A stretch of DNA of 64,000 nucleotides from Amycolatopsis tolypomycina (lineage in GTDB: Bacteria; Actinomycetota; Actinomycetes; Mycobacteriales; Pseudonocardiaceae). Shown piece by piece: positions 24,912-33,213 of this stretch. Location of the stretch: assembly GCF_900105945.1 (NCBI RefSeq), contig NZ_FNSO01000004.1, forward strand, positions 2,046,001 through 2,110,000, written 5' to 3'. A program made the translations under genes and the position numbers. Every line of letters starts with the position of its first letter. The stretch's first letter is position 1. The notes under the pieces were generated by a model that made no database searches, was not told the DNA's origin, and worked only from the letters and a program-made list of their open reading frames with translations.

Positions 24912-26420
24912 TCAGGTGGAGAACGGCGAGGAAGCCCCCTCCGCCCGCGTCCGGCCCCGCCTGCCCGCCGCGGCCAGCGGCTGGGCGATGTCCTCCAGGG
25001 ACTTGCCCTCCGCGTCCACCGCCAGGAACCGGGCCACCAGGCCGCCCGCGATCATCACCGCCGCGCCCAGCAGGTAGCCGACGAACAGACGGACCGGGTG
25101 CTCGCCGGTGCCGATCAGGGCGCCGTAGATCACCGGGCCCAGCGCGCCGAAGCACTGGGCGATGGCGAAGAACACCGCGATCGCCTTGGCCCGCACTTCC
25201 AGGGGGAAGATCTCGCTCACCGTCAGGTACCCCGCGCTGGCTCCCGCGGACGCGAAGAAGAAGATCACGCACCACGCGATGGTCTGCGTGAGCGCGTTGA
25301 GCGCGCCCGCGTGGAACAGCACCGCCGTCACCGCGAGCAGGACCCCCGACACCACGTACGTCCCGGAGATCATCTTGCGGCGGCCGAGGGTGTCGAACAG
25401 GTGCCCGAGCGCGAACGGGCCGACCAGGTTGCCCACCGCGAACGCGATCAGGTAGATCGGCGTCGCCTCGGACGACACCCCGTAGAACTTGCCCAGCACC
25501 AGCGTGTAGGTGAAGAAGATCGCGTTGTACAGGAACGACTGGCTGATCATCAGCGACGCGCCCAGCACGGCCCGCGACGGGTACTCGCGGAACAGCACCC
25601 GCGCCAGCGCCACGTAGCCGATCCGCTCGGCCGGCGTCACCTCGATGGCCTTCTTCTCGTCGACCGGCGGCAGGCTGCGGCCGCCGTGCTCGACCTCCTG
25701 CTCGATCTGGGCGATCGACTTCTCCGCGGCGTCGGACCTGCCGTGCATGATCTGCCAGCGCGGGCTCTCCGGCAGGTGCCGCCGCACCAGCAGGATCACC
25801 AGCCCCAGCACCGGCCCGATGAGGAAGCCCAGCCGCCAGCCCAGCGCCAGGTCCATCTTGTTGAGCAGGATGTACGTGCCGATCGTCCCCAGCACGGCCC
25901 CGGCCCAGTAGGTGCCGTTGACGGCGATGTCCACCCGGCCGCGGTAGCGCGCCGGGATCAGCTCGTCGATCGCCGAGTTGATCGCGGCGTACTCGCCGCC
26001 AATGCCCATGCCGGCGATGAACCGGGTGGCGTAGAGGAAGACGACCCAGCCCGCGCCGTTGCCGAGGGTGAGCGCGGTCAGGCCGCTGCCCAGGAGGTAG
26101 ACGGCCAGGGTGAGCATGAACAGGTTCCGGCGGCCCAGCTTGTCGGACAGGCTGCCGAAGAACAGTGCCCCGACCACCTCGCCGGCGAGGTAGACCGTCG
26201 CCAGCAGGCCCACGGCCGCCGACGACATGTTCAGCGTCTCGGGCTTGGTGAGCGTGTCGGCGACCGCGCTGGCCACCGTGATCTCCAGGCCGTCGAGGAT
26301 CCAGGCCACGCCGAGCGCGACGACCATCCGGGTGTGGAACGGGGACCAGGGCAACCGGTCGATGCGTGCCGGGATGAGCGTGCGCACCCCGGTGGACGCC
26401 GGATCGGGTGTTGCCGCCAT
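24912..26420 (-). CDS. MFS metabolite transporter (sugar-porter/AAHS-like)
   Basis: A 502-aa major facilitator with twelve helices and a long cytoplasmic central loop (about 220-270). Motifs: FFGSLSDKLGRRNLF (loop 2-3), RFIAGMGIGGEYAAINSAIDELIPARYRGR (helix 4-5), PESPRWQIMHGR (end of first half) and LFDTLGRRKM (loop 8-9). The RxxxGxGxGGE and PESPRW signatures occur in sugar and organic/aromatic acid:proton symporters, so import of a small acid or sugar is likely. AAGGAGG precedes the ATG closely. A gap of about 180 bp separates it from the divergent STAS gene. Confidence 0.85.
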   Translation of the reverse strand: MAATPDPASTGVRTLIPARIDRLPWSPFHTRMVVALGVAWILDGLEITVASAVADTLTKPETLNMSSAAVGLLATVYLAGEVVGALFFGSLSDKLGRRNLFMLTLAVYLLGSGLTALTLGNGAGWVVFLYATRFIAGMGIGGEYAAINSAIDELIPARYRGRVDIAVNGTYWAGAVLGTIGTYILLNKMDLALGWRLGFLIGPVLGLVILLVRRHLPESPRWQIMHGRSDAAEKSIAQIEQEVEHGGRSLPPVDEKKAIEVTPAERIGYVALARVLFREYPSRAVLGASLMISQSFLYNAIFFTYTLVLGKFYGVSSEATPIYLIAFAVGNLVGPFALGHLFDTLGRRKMISGTYVVSGVLLAVTAVLFHAGALNALTQTIAWCVIFFFASAGASAGYLTVSEIFPLEVRAKAIAVFFAIAQCFGALGPVIYGALIGTGEHPVRLFVGYLLGAAVMIAGGLVARFLAVDAEGKSLEDIAQPLAAAGRRGRTRAEGASSPFST

Positions 26421-26599
26421 GACAACCTCCTTGAGAGCAGATCGCCCCGCGTGGCTTCCCCCGGCATTCCCCGGCGAAACACGATCGGGTCGACTCCTGT
26501 GGTCACGGCTTGTGATCAGCCGGACGGCGTCACTAACCCTGGCGCGCGGGCGGGTCGTGCAGGAGCCGCAGTTCCTGTCGGTGCCGGCTTTGTACGAAG

Positions 26600-27028
26600 A
26601 TGAGGTGTTTTCGCGTGGCGTCCTTCGGTTACCCGACGGGGCGATTGCGGGTCTCGTGCTCGCACGGCGATCCGGTGCTCCTGGCCTTCTCCGGCGAACT
26701 CGACGCCGGCACGGTCCTCGTCGTCGTGGGCGCCGTGGCGGCGGCGCTGGCGGGCAGCCCGGAACCGCGGTCGATCGTGCTGGACCTCGCCGGCCTGCAC
26801 TTCCTCGGTGCGGCGGGGGTCCGCGTGCTGAGCGCGGTCACCGACCACGCGGCCGCCCAGAACGCCCGCCTCCGCGTCGTCACCGGCGGCAACGCGGTGG
26901 TGTGCAGGGCCCTGTGGCTGACCGGCGCCGACCGGGTACTGGACGTCTACCCCGACCGAGCCGCGGCACTGGCCGCCGCCGACAGCGGGGAGTTCCTCCG
27001 CCTCACGGCCCGGATGTGGAACAGCTGA
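26600..27028 (+). CDS. STAS-domain protein lacking phosphosite
   Basis: A 142-aa STAS protein if read from ATG 26600. GTG 26615 follows GATGAGG with better spacing and would remove five residues. Core elements: VLLAFSGELDAGTVLVV (about 26-42), IVLDLAGLHFLGAAGVRVLSAV (about 59-80), GADRVLDVYPD. As in the STAS gene at 23249, the usual Asp-Ser pair is replaced (GAAG, Ala71). It is therefore likely an unphosphorylated partner-binding domain. Confidence 0.8.
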   Translation: MRCFRVASFGYPTGRLRVSCSHGDPVLLAFSGELDAGTVLVVVGAVAAALAGSPEPRSIVLDLAGLHFLGAAGVRVLSAVTDHAAAQNARLRVVTGGNAVVCRALWLTGADRVLDVYPDRAAALAAADSGEFLRLTARMWNS

Positions 27029-27062
27029 GGGTCACTGTCCACAGTGGATGCAGTGGGGCCGG

Positions 27063-27353
27063 TCAGACCTGGCTCTTGGCCGCGGCGAAGTAGGCGTTGG
27101 ACGGACCGGTGAACGACAGCGCCACGCCGACCACCGCCGCGAGCACCGCGACGTAACCGCCGATCGTGCTCTGCCCGATCAGCACCGAAAGCAGCTGCAG
27201 GCCGGTGAGCACCGTCAGCACGATCCGCGCCTCGGTGAGGGTGCCGCCGCGCTGTCTGTTCGTCTCGCGCATGGTCGCGGCGATCCCGTCCCGGTTGCCG
27301 AAGATCAGCAGGCCGCCGAGCAGTCCGATCACCGTGGCGGCGAGGAACGCCCA
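27063..27353 (-). CDS. Small three-helix membrane protein, start unresolved
   Basis: About 96 residues with three hydrophobic stretches (AFLAATVIGLLGGLLIFG, IVLTVLTGLQLLSVLIG, GGYVAVLAAVVGVALSF) and a central polar segment (GNRDGIAATMRETNRQRGGTLTEAR). The even spacing of helices and the clean stop argue that it is expressed. No ATG, GTG or TTG in frame precedes the first helix at a sensible place; the open frame runs on antisense to the next gene. It may use a rare start, begin internally at a GTG near 27332, or be a damaged gene. Function is unknown. Confidence 0.5.
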   Translation of the reverse strand, partial: WAFLAATVIGLLGGLLIFGNRDGIAATMRETNRQRGGTLTEARIVLTVLTGLQLLSVLIGQSTIGGYVAVLAAVVGVALSFTGPSNAYFAAAKSQV

Positions 27354-27504
27354 CTCACAAGGGATCGAATAGCACTTGCCGGCGCGGCCCGCAGAGCGAC
27401 GCCTTGGCCGAACCTTTCCCCGTTCCTGTCCGCACGCTGGAAATCCCCTTCCGGTCGCCGTTCCACAGTGGATTCGTAAGCGATTCCCGGTCCAGGAGGC
27501 GAAA

Positions 27505-28005
27505 ATGCGCAAGACACGGTGGGGTGCGGTCGTGGTGGCGACCGCGGCGGTCACGGCGGTGACGGCCGGGTGCGGTACCGGTACCGCCGCGACGCCGACC
27601 GGTGCGGCGGCCGCTCCGGCGCGGCCCACCGAGCAGCAGATCGCGGCGTTGTTCCCGCAGTGGAACGCCGCGCTGGCCACCGGCGACCCGCAGCGGGTGG
27701 CCGATCTCTACGCGCCGGACGCCGTCCTGCTGCCGACGGTGTCGAACGAGGTCCGCCGCAGCCGCGCGGAGATCGTGGACTACTTCACCAAGTTCCTGCA
27801 GAGCAAGCCGCAGGGGGTGATCGAGAACGAGATCGTCGACGTCCTCGACGCCGACACCGCGGTCAACACCGGTGTCTACGAGTTCATGCTGACCAAGGAC
27901 GGCAAGACCGAGCGGGTGCGGGCGCGCTACACCTACGTCTACGAGCTGCGCGAGGGCAAGTGGCTGATCGTCAACCACCACTCGTCAGTGATGCCCGAGG
28001 GGTAG
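27505..28005 (+). CDS. Lipoprotein with SnoaL/DUF4440-like fold
   Basis: A 166-aa protein. ATG 27505 follows a perfect AGGAGG. The N-terminus is a lipoprotein signal (RKTRWGAVVVATAAVTAV then TAGC), so it should be anchored outside the membrane. The rest resembles the SgcJ/EcaC and CaMKII-association branch of the NTF2-like fold: QQIAALFPQWNAALATGDPQ, VADLYAPDAVLLPTVSNEVR, YTYVYELREGKWLIVNHHSS. These cone-shaped folds bind small ligands or dimerise; an enzymatic role is not evident. The last 21 nt overlap the convergent histidine-kinase gene, so it may be the sensor partner of that system. Confidence 0.8.
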   Translation: MRKTRWGAVVVATAAVTAVTAGCGTGTAATPTGAAAAPARPTEQQIAALFPQWNAALATGDPQRVADLYAPDAVLLPTVSNEVRRSRAEIVDYFTKFLQSKPQGVIENEIVDVLDADTAVNTGVYEFMLTKDGKTERVRARYTYVYELREGKWLIVNHHSSVMPEG

Positions 28006-29367
28006 CGCGATCCGGACGGCCAGCCCGCCGCCCTCGGCGTCGCCGAGGGACACGGTGCCGCCGTCGTCGGTGACCAGCTGCTTCACGATGGCCAGGCCGA
28101 GACCGGATCCCGAGGGGCCGGTCCGGCCCTGGCCGCGCCAGAACCGGTCGAACGCGCGGCTCCGCTCGGCCTCGGGCATCCCCGGGCCCTGGTCGGCGAT
28201 CTCCAGCACGGCGTAGCCCTCCCGGCGGCGGCTGGACACGGTGACCGCGCCGCCGTCGGGGGAGACCTCCAGCGCGTTGGACAGCACGTTGTCCAGCACC
28301 TGCTCGAGGTGCCCGGGGCTGACCATGGCGAGCAGGTCCGCGTCCGCGTCGGCCTGGCGCAGCTCGACGCCGCGGTCGGCGGCCACCGCGCGCCAGACGG
28401 CGAGCCGCCCGGCGACCACGTCGGCGATCCGCACCGGTTCGGGGGCCGCGATCGCCGCTTCGGCCTTGGCGAGGGTGAGCAGGCCGTTGACCAGGGTGCT
28501 CATCCGGACCACTTCGGCCGTCGCCTGGTCGAGGTCTTCGTGGACGTCGGTGCCGGCCACGCCGTCGGCGATGTTGTCCAGCGACAGCCGCAACGCCGTG
28601 AGCGGCGTGCGCAGCTGGTGCGACGCGTCGGCGATGAACGCCCGCTGGGCCCGCACCAGCGTGTCGATCGTTTCGGCCGCGTTGTTGAGCGTGCGCGCCA
28701 GGGTGCGGGTTTCGACCGGGCCGGTCTCCTCGGCGCGTGCGGTCAGCTCGCCGTCGCGCAGCCGGCCCGCCATCTGGTTGAGCTCGCGGAACGGCCGGGT
28801 CAGGTGCCGGGCGAAGAACGCGCCGAGGAACGCCGCGACGACGAGCACCGCGACCGCGAGCACCGCCCGGAAGCCCCAGATCTGCAGCTGGCGCGCGTCC
28901 AGGGGCGCCGACGGGTAGCTGACCCGGATGGCGCCGACGACCCGGCCGGCCGCGTCCCGGGCGGGCACGGCCAGCACGAGACCGTCGGCGTCCAGCGCGG
29001 CCGCGTGGGTCCACCGGGTGGTGACCTGCCCGGCCAGCGCGTCGCGGAAGGCCGGGTCGTCCGCCGCGGGCGGCACCGGCAGCGGGCCCGGCGCGGTGCC
29101 GTCGGCGAGGACGGCGTCGAGCCGGCCCGGTGTCTCCTTGCCGTAGGCCTCGGCCAGCCGCGCCAGCGCCTGGCGCGACGGCAGGTCGCCGGCCGAGAGC
29201 AGGAGCGCGGCGGTGTCGGCTTCGCGCCGCACCGACGTCTCGACGTCGCCGCGCAGCTGGCCGGTGAGGACGAACGCGACCGGCACGGTGAACGCGCCGA
29301 TCGCGATCGCCACCAGCAGCACGTAGCTGACGACGAGCCGGCGGTTCAGCGAGCTCGGGCCGCTCAC
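27985..29367 (-). CDS. Two-component sensor histidine kinase
   Basis: A 460-aa membrane kinase. Order: transmembrane helix 1 (about 12-36), an extracellular sensor region of about 125 residues, transmembrane helix 2 (about 163-183), HAMP linker, phosphoacceptor helix ADASHQLRTPLTALRLSLDN (His about 250), N box LDNVLSNALE, G1 box DQGPGMP, F box and G2 box GSGLGLAI. All catalytic boxes are intact. Its start overlaps the stop of the response regulator by 4 bp, so the pair is translated together. The stop region overlaps the convergent lipoprotein gene by 21 nt. Confidence 0.92.
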   Translation of the reverse strand: MSGPSSLNRRLVVSYVLLVAIAIGAFTVPVAFVLTGQLRGDVETSVRREADTAALLLSAGDLPSRQALARLAEAYGKETPGRLDAVLADGTAPGPLPVPPAADDPAFRDALAGQVTTRWTHAAALDADGLVLAVPARDAAGRVVGAIRVSYPSAPLDARQLQIWGFRAVLAVAVLVVAAFLGAFFARHLTRPFRELNQMAGRLRDGELTARAEETGPVETRTLARTLNNAAETIDTLVRAQRAFIADASHQLRTPLTALRLSLDNIADGVAGTDVHEDLDQATAEVVRMSTLVNGLLTLAKAEAAIAAPEPVRIADVVAGRLAVWRAVAADRGVELRQADADADLLAMVSPGHLEQVLDNVLSNALEVSPDGGAVTVSSRRREGYAVLEIADQGPGMPEAERSRAFDRFWRGQGRTGPSGSGLGLAIVKQLVTDDGGTVSLGDAEGGGLAVRIALPLGHH

Positions 29368-30032
29368 CCGGCGACCACCAGCCGGAACCCGACCCCGCGC
29401 ACCGTCTCGACCACGGCCGCGTCGCCGAGCTTCCGGCGCAACGCTCCGATGTGGACGTCCAGGGTCTTCGTCGGGCCGAACCAGTGCGCGTCCCAGACGG
29501 CTTCCATGATCTGCTCGCGGGTCAGCGCCGCGCCGGGGGCGTCGGCGAGGAAGGCCAGCAGGTCGTACTCCTTGGGCGAGAGTGCGAGCTCGGCGCCGTC
29601 GACGTGCACCCGCCGCGCCCGCCGGTCGATGACCAGCCGCCCGCCGGCGTGGGATTCGGGTGCCACGGGCTCGGCGGCGGCCGGCCGCGCCCGGCGGGCC
29701 ACCGCCCGCATCCGCGCGATGACCTCGCGCACGCCGAAGGGCTTCGACACGTAGTCGTCCGCGCCGATCTCCAGCCCGACCACCCGGTCGACCTCGTCGG
29801 CCCGCGCGCTGATCACGATGATCGGCACGTCACCCCGCGCCCGCAGCTCGCGGCAGACGTCGAGACCGTCCACATCGGGCAGTCCGAGGTCGAGCAGCAC
29901 CATGTCCGCGGGTTCGGCGGCCAGGGCCTCGGCGCCCGTCCGCACCCACGTCACCTCGTAGCCGTACCGCACCAGACCGCGCCGCAGCGAGTCGGCGATC
30001 GGCTGGTCGTCTTCCACCAGCAGTACCCGCAC
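29364..30032 (-). CDS. OmpR-family response regulator
   Basis: A 222-aa regulator starting at GTG 30032. The receiver domain has the acidic pocket VEDDQP, phosphoacceptor Asp in MVLLDLGLPDVDG (about 49), Thr/Ser in VISARADE and Lys in YVSKPFG (about 98). The C-terminal winged helix follows (LSPKEYDLLAFLADAPGAAL, VWDAHWFGPTKTLDVHIGALRRKL, VRGVGFRLV). It is the cognate partner of the coupled histidine kinase. Target genes are not evident from the sequence. Confidence 0.92.
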   Translation of the reverse strand: MRVLLVEDDQPIADSLRRGLVRYGYEVTWVRTGAEALAAEPADMVLLDLGLPDVDGLDVCRELRARGDVPIIVISARADEVDRVVGLEIGADDYVSKPFGVREVIARMRAVARRARPAAAEPVAPESHAGGRLVIDRRARRVHVDGAELALSPKEYDLLAFLADAPGAALTREQIMEAVWDAHWFGPTKTLDVHIGALRRKLGDAAVVETVRGVGFRLVVAG

Positions 30033-30051
30033 GGAGTCCGATCATGCCAGG

Positions 30052-30534
30052 TCAACGGCCGGTGCTGCCGTCGGCCAGCTCCCGGAGGATGTCGGCGTGC
30101 CCGGCGTGGCGGCCGGTCTCCTCGATCATGTGGACCAGGGCCCAGCGCATCGACGGCCCACCGCGGCCAGGACGGGCGACCGGCTGCGTCAGGTCGGCGC
30201 AGGCGTCGATGACGGCATCGGCCCGCACGCAGGCGGCGCGGTAGTCGGCCACGACGGAGGCGACGGTCTCGTCCGCCCCCGGCCGGAAGGTGCCGGCCCA
30301 GTCGGCGACGTCCTCGCCGAGGAAAGTGAAGCGCTCGACGTGCGCGAGGTGCCGGACCAGGCCCAGCAGCGACGTGCCGGACGGGACACCGGGCGTCCGC
30401 ACCTGCGGTTCGGGGAGGCCAAGGGCCTTGGCGACGACGGCGGCCCGCAGGTGGTCGAGGAAGCCGCACAGCACGTCCTTTTCGGACGGCCCGGTGCGCG
30501 GTGGCGGGGTGTCCCGCCGTCGGGGTCGGGGCAT
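30052..30534 (-). CDS. DinB/DUF664 family protein
   Basis: A 160-aa four-helix-bundle protein of the DinB superfamily, often metal- and mycothiol-dependent in actinobacteria. Family features: FLDHLRAAVVAKALGLPE, LVRHLAHVERFTF with the first metal-type His, and MRWALVHMIEETGRHAGHADILRE with the closing His residues (about 130-150). GAGAGGAA precedes the ATG. It lies upstream of the response-regulator gene on the same strand and diverges from the XRE-cupin regulator. Substrate unknown. Confidence 0.82.
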   Translation of the reverse strand: MPRPRRRDTPPPRTGPSEKDVLCGFLDHLRAAVVAKALGLPEPQVRTPGVPSGTSLLGLVRHLAHVERFTFLGEDVADWAGTFRPGADETVASVVADYRAACVRADAVIDACADLTQPVARPGRGGPSMRWALVHMIEETGRHAGHADILRELADGSTGR

Positions 30535-30651
30535 GGGGGTTCCTCTCGGTGGGGCGGCGGGTGCCGCGGGGGTCGGCGGTGCGGCGGGTGCGGTGGGGTG
30601 CCGGGTGGCTGGGCACAGCCTGGCCCGCCGCCGGCCGATCCGGCACCCTTT

Positions 30652-30668
30652 CTTGCGGTTCCGGCAAG
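30652..30668. promoter_or_regulatory. Candidate XRE autoregulatory operator
   Basis: CTTGCGGTTCCGGCAAG is a 17-bp inverted repeat (arms CTTGC/GCAAG, one mismatch inside), ending one base before the XRE-cupin start. Confidence 0.45.
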
Positions 30669-31256
30669 ATGGCCGGGGTGAGCGACGACTTCGAGGACGT
30701 CCTGCACGCCGTCGGCCCTCGGCTGCGGGCGCTGCGCCGGCAGCGGGGGATGACCCTCGCCGACGTCGCCGCTGCCACCGGGGTGTCGGAGAGCACCCTG
30801 TCGCGGCTGGAAAGCGGGCAGCGGCGGGCCAGCCTGGAACTGCTGCTGCCGCTGGCCCGCACCTACGGCGTCCCGCTCGACGATCTCGTCGGCGCGCCCC
30901 GCACCGGCGATCCGCGGATCCACCTGACGCCGATCCGCCGCCACGGCATGACGTTCGTGCCGCTGTCGCGGCGGCCGGGTGGTATGCAGGCCTACAAGAT
31001 GATCATCCCCGGCACCGGCCGGCCGCCGGTTCCGGACCACCGGACGCACGAAGGGCACGAATGGCTTTACGTGCTGCACGGGAACCTGCGGCTGGTCCTC
31101 GGCGAGCACGACCTCGTGCTGCCGCCCGGCGAGGCGGCGGAGTTCGACACCACCGTCCCGCACTGGCTCGGCAGCGCCGACGGAAAGGCCGTCGAACTGC
31201 TCATCCTGTTCGGCCGCCAAGGCGAACGGGCACACCTGCGGGCCCGGGCGCGGTGA
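30669..31256 (+). CDS. XRE-family regulator with C-terminal cupin
   Basis: About 195 aa from ATG 30669; GTG 30678 is an alternative. The N-terminal helix-turn-helix is RLRALRRQRGMTLADVAAAT, then GVSESTLSRLESGQRRAS. A single cupin barrel follows (PDHRTHEGHEWLYVLHGNLRLVLGEHDLVLPPGEAAEF), with His and Glu residues suited to bind a metal. Such proteins repress small-molecule or stress genes and sense ligands through the cupin. It diverges from the DinB gene, and an imperfect palindrome abuts its start. Confidence 0.85.
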   Translation: MAGVSDDFEDVLHAVGPRLRALRRQRGMTLADVAAATGVSESTLSRLESGQRRASLELLLPLARTYGVPLDDLVGAPRTGDPRIHLTPIRRHGMTFVPLSRRPGGMQAYKMIIPGTGRPPVPDHRTHEGHEWLYVLHGNLRLVLGEHDLVLPPGEAAEFDTTVPHWLGSADGKAVELLILFGRQGERAHLRARAR

Positions 31257-31274
31257 ACAATCGTCCGATTGTGG

Positions 31275-31394
31275 ATGCGTAATTCAAGAACGGGAAGACG
31301 TGGGAACTCGGTCCGCTACGACTGCGACGGCGTGTGGGTGATCGTGAACCGCGACATGCCGTGGCGAAGCACCGCGTACTATCCGGGGCGGTGA
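31275..31394 (+). pseudogene. 39-aa orphan C-terminus, possible toxin remnant
   Basis: A short frame from ATG 31275 ends VRYDCDGVWVIVNRDMPWRSTAYYPGR, which looks like the closing strands of a larger enzyme or toxin domain rather than a complete protein. Its stop overlaps the next gene's GTG by 4 bp (GTGA), a coupling typical of toxin-immunity pairs. The rest of the gene is missing; the XRE gene lies immediately upstream. I infer a deletion that removed the toxin body. I do not recognise the domain. Confidence 0.4.
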
Positions 31395-31840
31395 GTGTGA
31401 ACGAGGAGCCGGCTCTGCAGGTCGACGATACCTTCAGCGAAGCTGAGCGCGTCGAACTCAGCGCCTTCCGGTACGCCGTCGACGACGAGAAGTCCCTCGG
31501 CGTTCTCGACCTGCTGGTGGCCTGGGCCCTGCACGTCCGGAAGATCGGCGCGGACCGGGCAAAACCGGCGTCGGACCGGGATGTGTGGGGTGCCCATGAC
31601 CTGGTCGCGGCGATGTTCTTGCGGAGTTTCCTGGCCGTGTGTCTCGAGGAGTTGCCACAGCCACTCCATGGCAAGGTCGCCGAGCAGGTCGCCCGCCACG
31701 ACGAGCGGTTCAAGTCGATGACCAGACCCGACGACGAACGCCTGCTCGAACAGGTCGCGGGCGAAGATCTGTCGGCGAAGCCCTGGTGGTGGCATCGGGT
31801 CCCGGATTCGGGTCCGATCGCGGAGGAGCTCAGGGGATGA
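31391..31840 (+). CDS. Immunity-like cytoplasmic protein, unknown
   Basis: A 149-aa soluble, acidic, helix-rich protein from GTG 31391, without a signal peptide or membrane segment. Notable stretches: FRYAVDDEKSLGVLDLLVAW, HDLVAAMFLRSFLAVCLEEL and KPWWWHRVPD near the end. Size, acidity and the GTGA/ATGA couplings on both sides resemble immunity genes of polymorphic-toxin loci, but no known Imm family is recognised with confidence. Confidence 0.55.
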   Translation: MSVNEEPALQVDDTFSEAERVELSAFRYAVDDEKSLGVLDLLVAWALHVRKIGADRAKPASDRDVWGAHDLVAAMFLRSFLAVCLEELPQPLHGKVAEQVARHDERFKSMTRPDDERLLEQVAGEDLSAKPWWWHRVPDSGPIAEELRG

Positions 31841-32619
31841 CCTCGGTGGCCGAGGCGGTGCAGGCGCTGCGCGGGCTGCGCCTGGTCGAAGTCAGGCGGG
31901 TCGCGAACATCGTGATCATCGGGTTCGGGCCCGGTGACAGGGCCGACCGGACGATCCATGTGCAGTGCCCGTTCCGCGTCGTGCACGGTGACGTGATCCT
32001 GCTCGGTTCACGGGACATGAACTGGTCCCGGGATCGTGGCACTGATCGCGACGAAGCCTTCGAGAACGTCACCACGAAGTACGACGCGCAGGCGGAGTTC
32101 CTGACGGCACGGTTCGCCGAGGGCGACTTCCGGGTGACCGACGCCAAGCTGGGGCCTGGCGGCCAGGTGGTCGTCGAGGCCACGAACGACGGCGATCCGA
32201 TCGCGCTCGAGATCTTCCCGGACTGTTCGGGGCCGTGGATCGAGAGCTGGCGGTTGTTCGCCCTCGAAGAGGGTTCCGAGCACTTCGTGTACCCGGAACA
32301 CCGGCCGCGAGTGAGCTGGTTCGCCGTGCGGTGTGTTTTCCGGTGGGCCGGAGCCGAGGGGCAGCCGTACGAGGAGCGGCTCACCCTGTGGCGCGCGACC
32401 GACCTCGACGCGGCCATCGCCCGTGCCGAGGAGGAAGCGCGGGTGTATGCGGAGAACACCGGCGTCACCTACCTCGGGCTGGCCCAGGGGTACGAGACCG
32501 GGGAGCAGGGGCCGACGGACGGCAGCGAGGTGTTTTCGCTGCTGCGCGAGAGCGCGTTGCCGCCGGAGGAGTACCTGGACCGGCACTTCGACACCGGCGG
32601 GGAGCACCAGGGCGCTTGA
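31837..32619 (+). CDS. Two-domain protein: immunity-like plus DUF4288-like
   Basis: About 260 aa from ATG 31837, overlapping the previous stop by ATGA. The N-terminal half (about 1-155) is a beta-rich domain (LRLVEVRRVANIVIIGFGPG, LEIFPDCSGPWIESWRLF) of the type found in small orphan immunity proteins. The C-terminal part (about 158-255) resembles DUF4288: WFAVRCVFRW, YEERLTLWRATDLDAAIARAEEEA and LPPEEYLDRHFDTG. These two usually occur as separate genes, so this looks like a fusion. Function unknown. Confidence 0.55.
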   Translation: MTSVAEAVQALRGLRLVEVRRVANIVIIGFGPGDRADRTIHVQCPFRVVHGDVILLGSRDMNWSRDRGTDRDEAFENVTTKYDAQAEFLTARFAEGDFRVTDAKLGPGGQVVVEATNDGDPIALEIFPDCSGPWIESWRLFALEEGSEHFVYPEHRPRVSWFAVRCVFRWAGAEGQPYEERLTLWRATDLDAAIARAEEEARVYAENTGVTYLGLAQGYETGEQGPTDGSEVFSLLRESALPPEEYLDRHFDTGGEHQGA

Positions 32620-32641
32620 CGCGGACCGATCGGACGGGCGG

Positions 32642-33190
32642 ATGACGGAGTACGGCCGGGACCGGGAACGACGGCGGCGCACCCGGGCCCTGCTGGGCGC
32701 CGGCCACCTGGTGGCGTTGACGGCGGTGCTGGGCCTCGAAACCGGCTGGGTCCCGGTGGTGGTCACCCTGTCCGGTCTGCTCGTGCTGGTGGTCGCGGGG
32801 TGGTCGGTGATCATGGGGCGCGACGCGCGTGCGGAGCGCCGTCGGCGTGCGGCGGGCCGGGCGCCGTCGTGGCCGGCCCAGCTGCCGGTCCGGGCGGCGC
32901 TGCTGCTCGGCGCCAAGGCACCCGGCCGCCACGCCCGCCGCGCCGACGAGGTGGGCGAGCTGCCCGGCCGTCTGTCCCTTGTGGACGGTGAACTGCGGTG
33001 GGAGCCGGGGAAAGCGGGTCGCGGGGTCGGCCCGGTGACGTTCGACCGGTCGTGGACGGCGGAGGTCGTTCCGCTGTGGGGCCCGGGAGCCCAGGGCTGC
33101 CTGACGCTCACGGCCCCCGGCGGGGCGGCGGTGGACATCTGGATCCGCCACCCGGCCGATCTGCGCCGGGAACTGGCCGGCCGGCGGTGA
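32642..33190 (+). CDS. Two-helix membrane protein, unknown
   Basis: A 182-aa protein from ATG 32642. A basic start (RDRERRRRTRA) is followed by two transmembrane helices (LGAGHLVALTAVLGLETGW and VPVVVTLSGLLVLVVAGW), then a basic loop and a C-terminal soluble beta-rich domain (about 110-180; LSLVDGELRWEPG, CLTLTAPGGAAVDIWIRHP). That domain resembles pleckstrin-like or GRAM-like small barrels of actinobacterial membrane proteins, a weak assignment. It ends 23 bp before a convergent membrane-protein gene. Confidence 0.55.
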   Translation: MTEYGRDRERRRRTRALLGAGHLVALTAVLGLETGWVPVVVTLSGLLVLVVAGWSVIMGRDARAERRRRAAGRAPSWPAQLPVRAALLLGAKAPGRHARRADEVGELPGRLSLVDGELRWEPGKAGRGVGPVTFDRSWTAEVVPLWGPGAQGCLTLTAPGGAAVDIWIRHPADLRRELAGRR

Positions 33191-33213
33191 CGGGGCCGGG
33201 AGGCTGACCGCGG

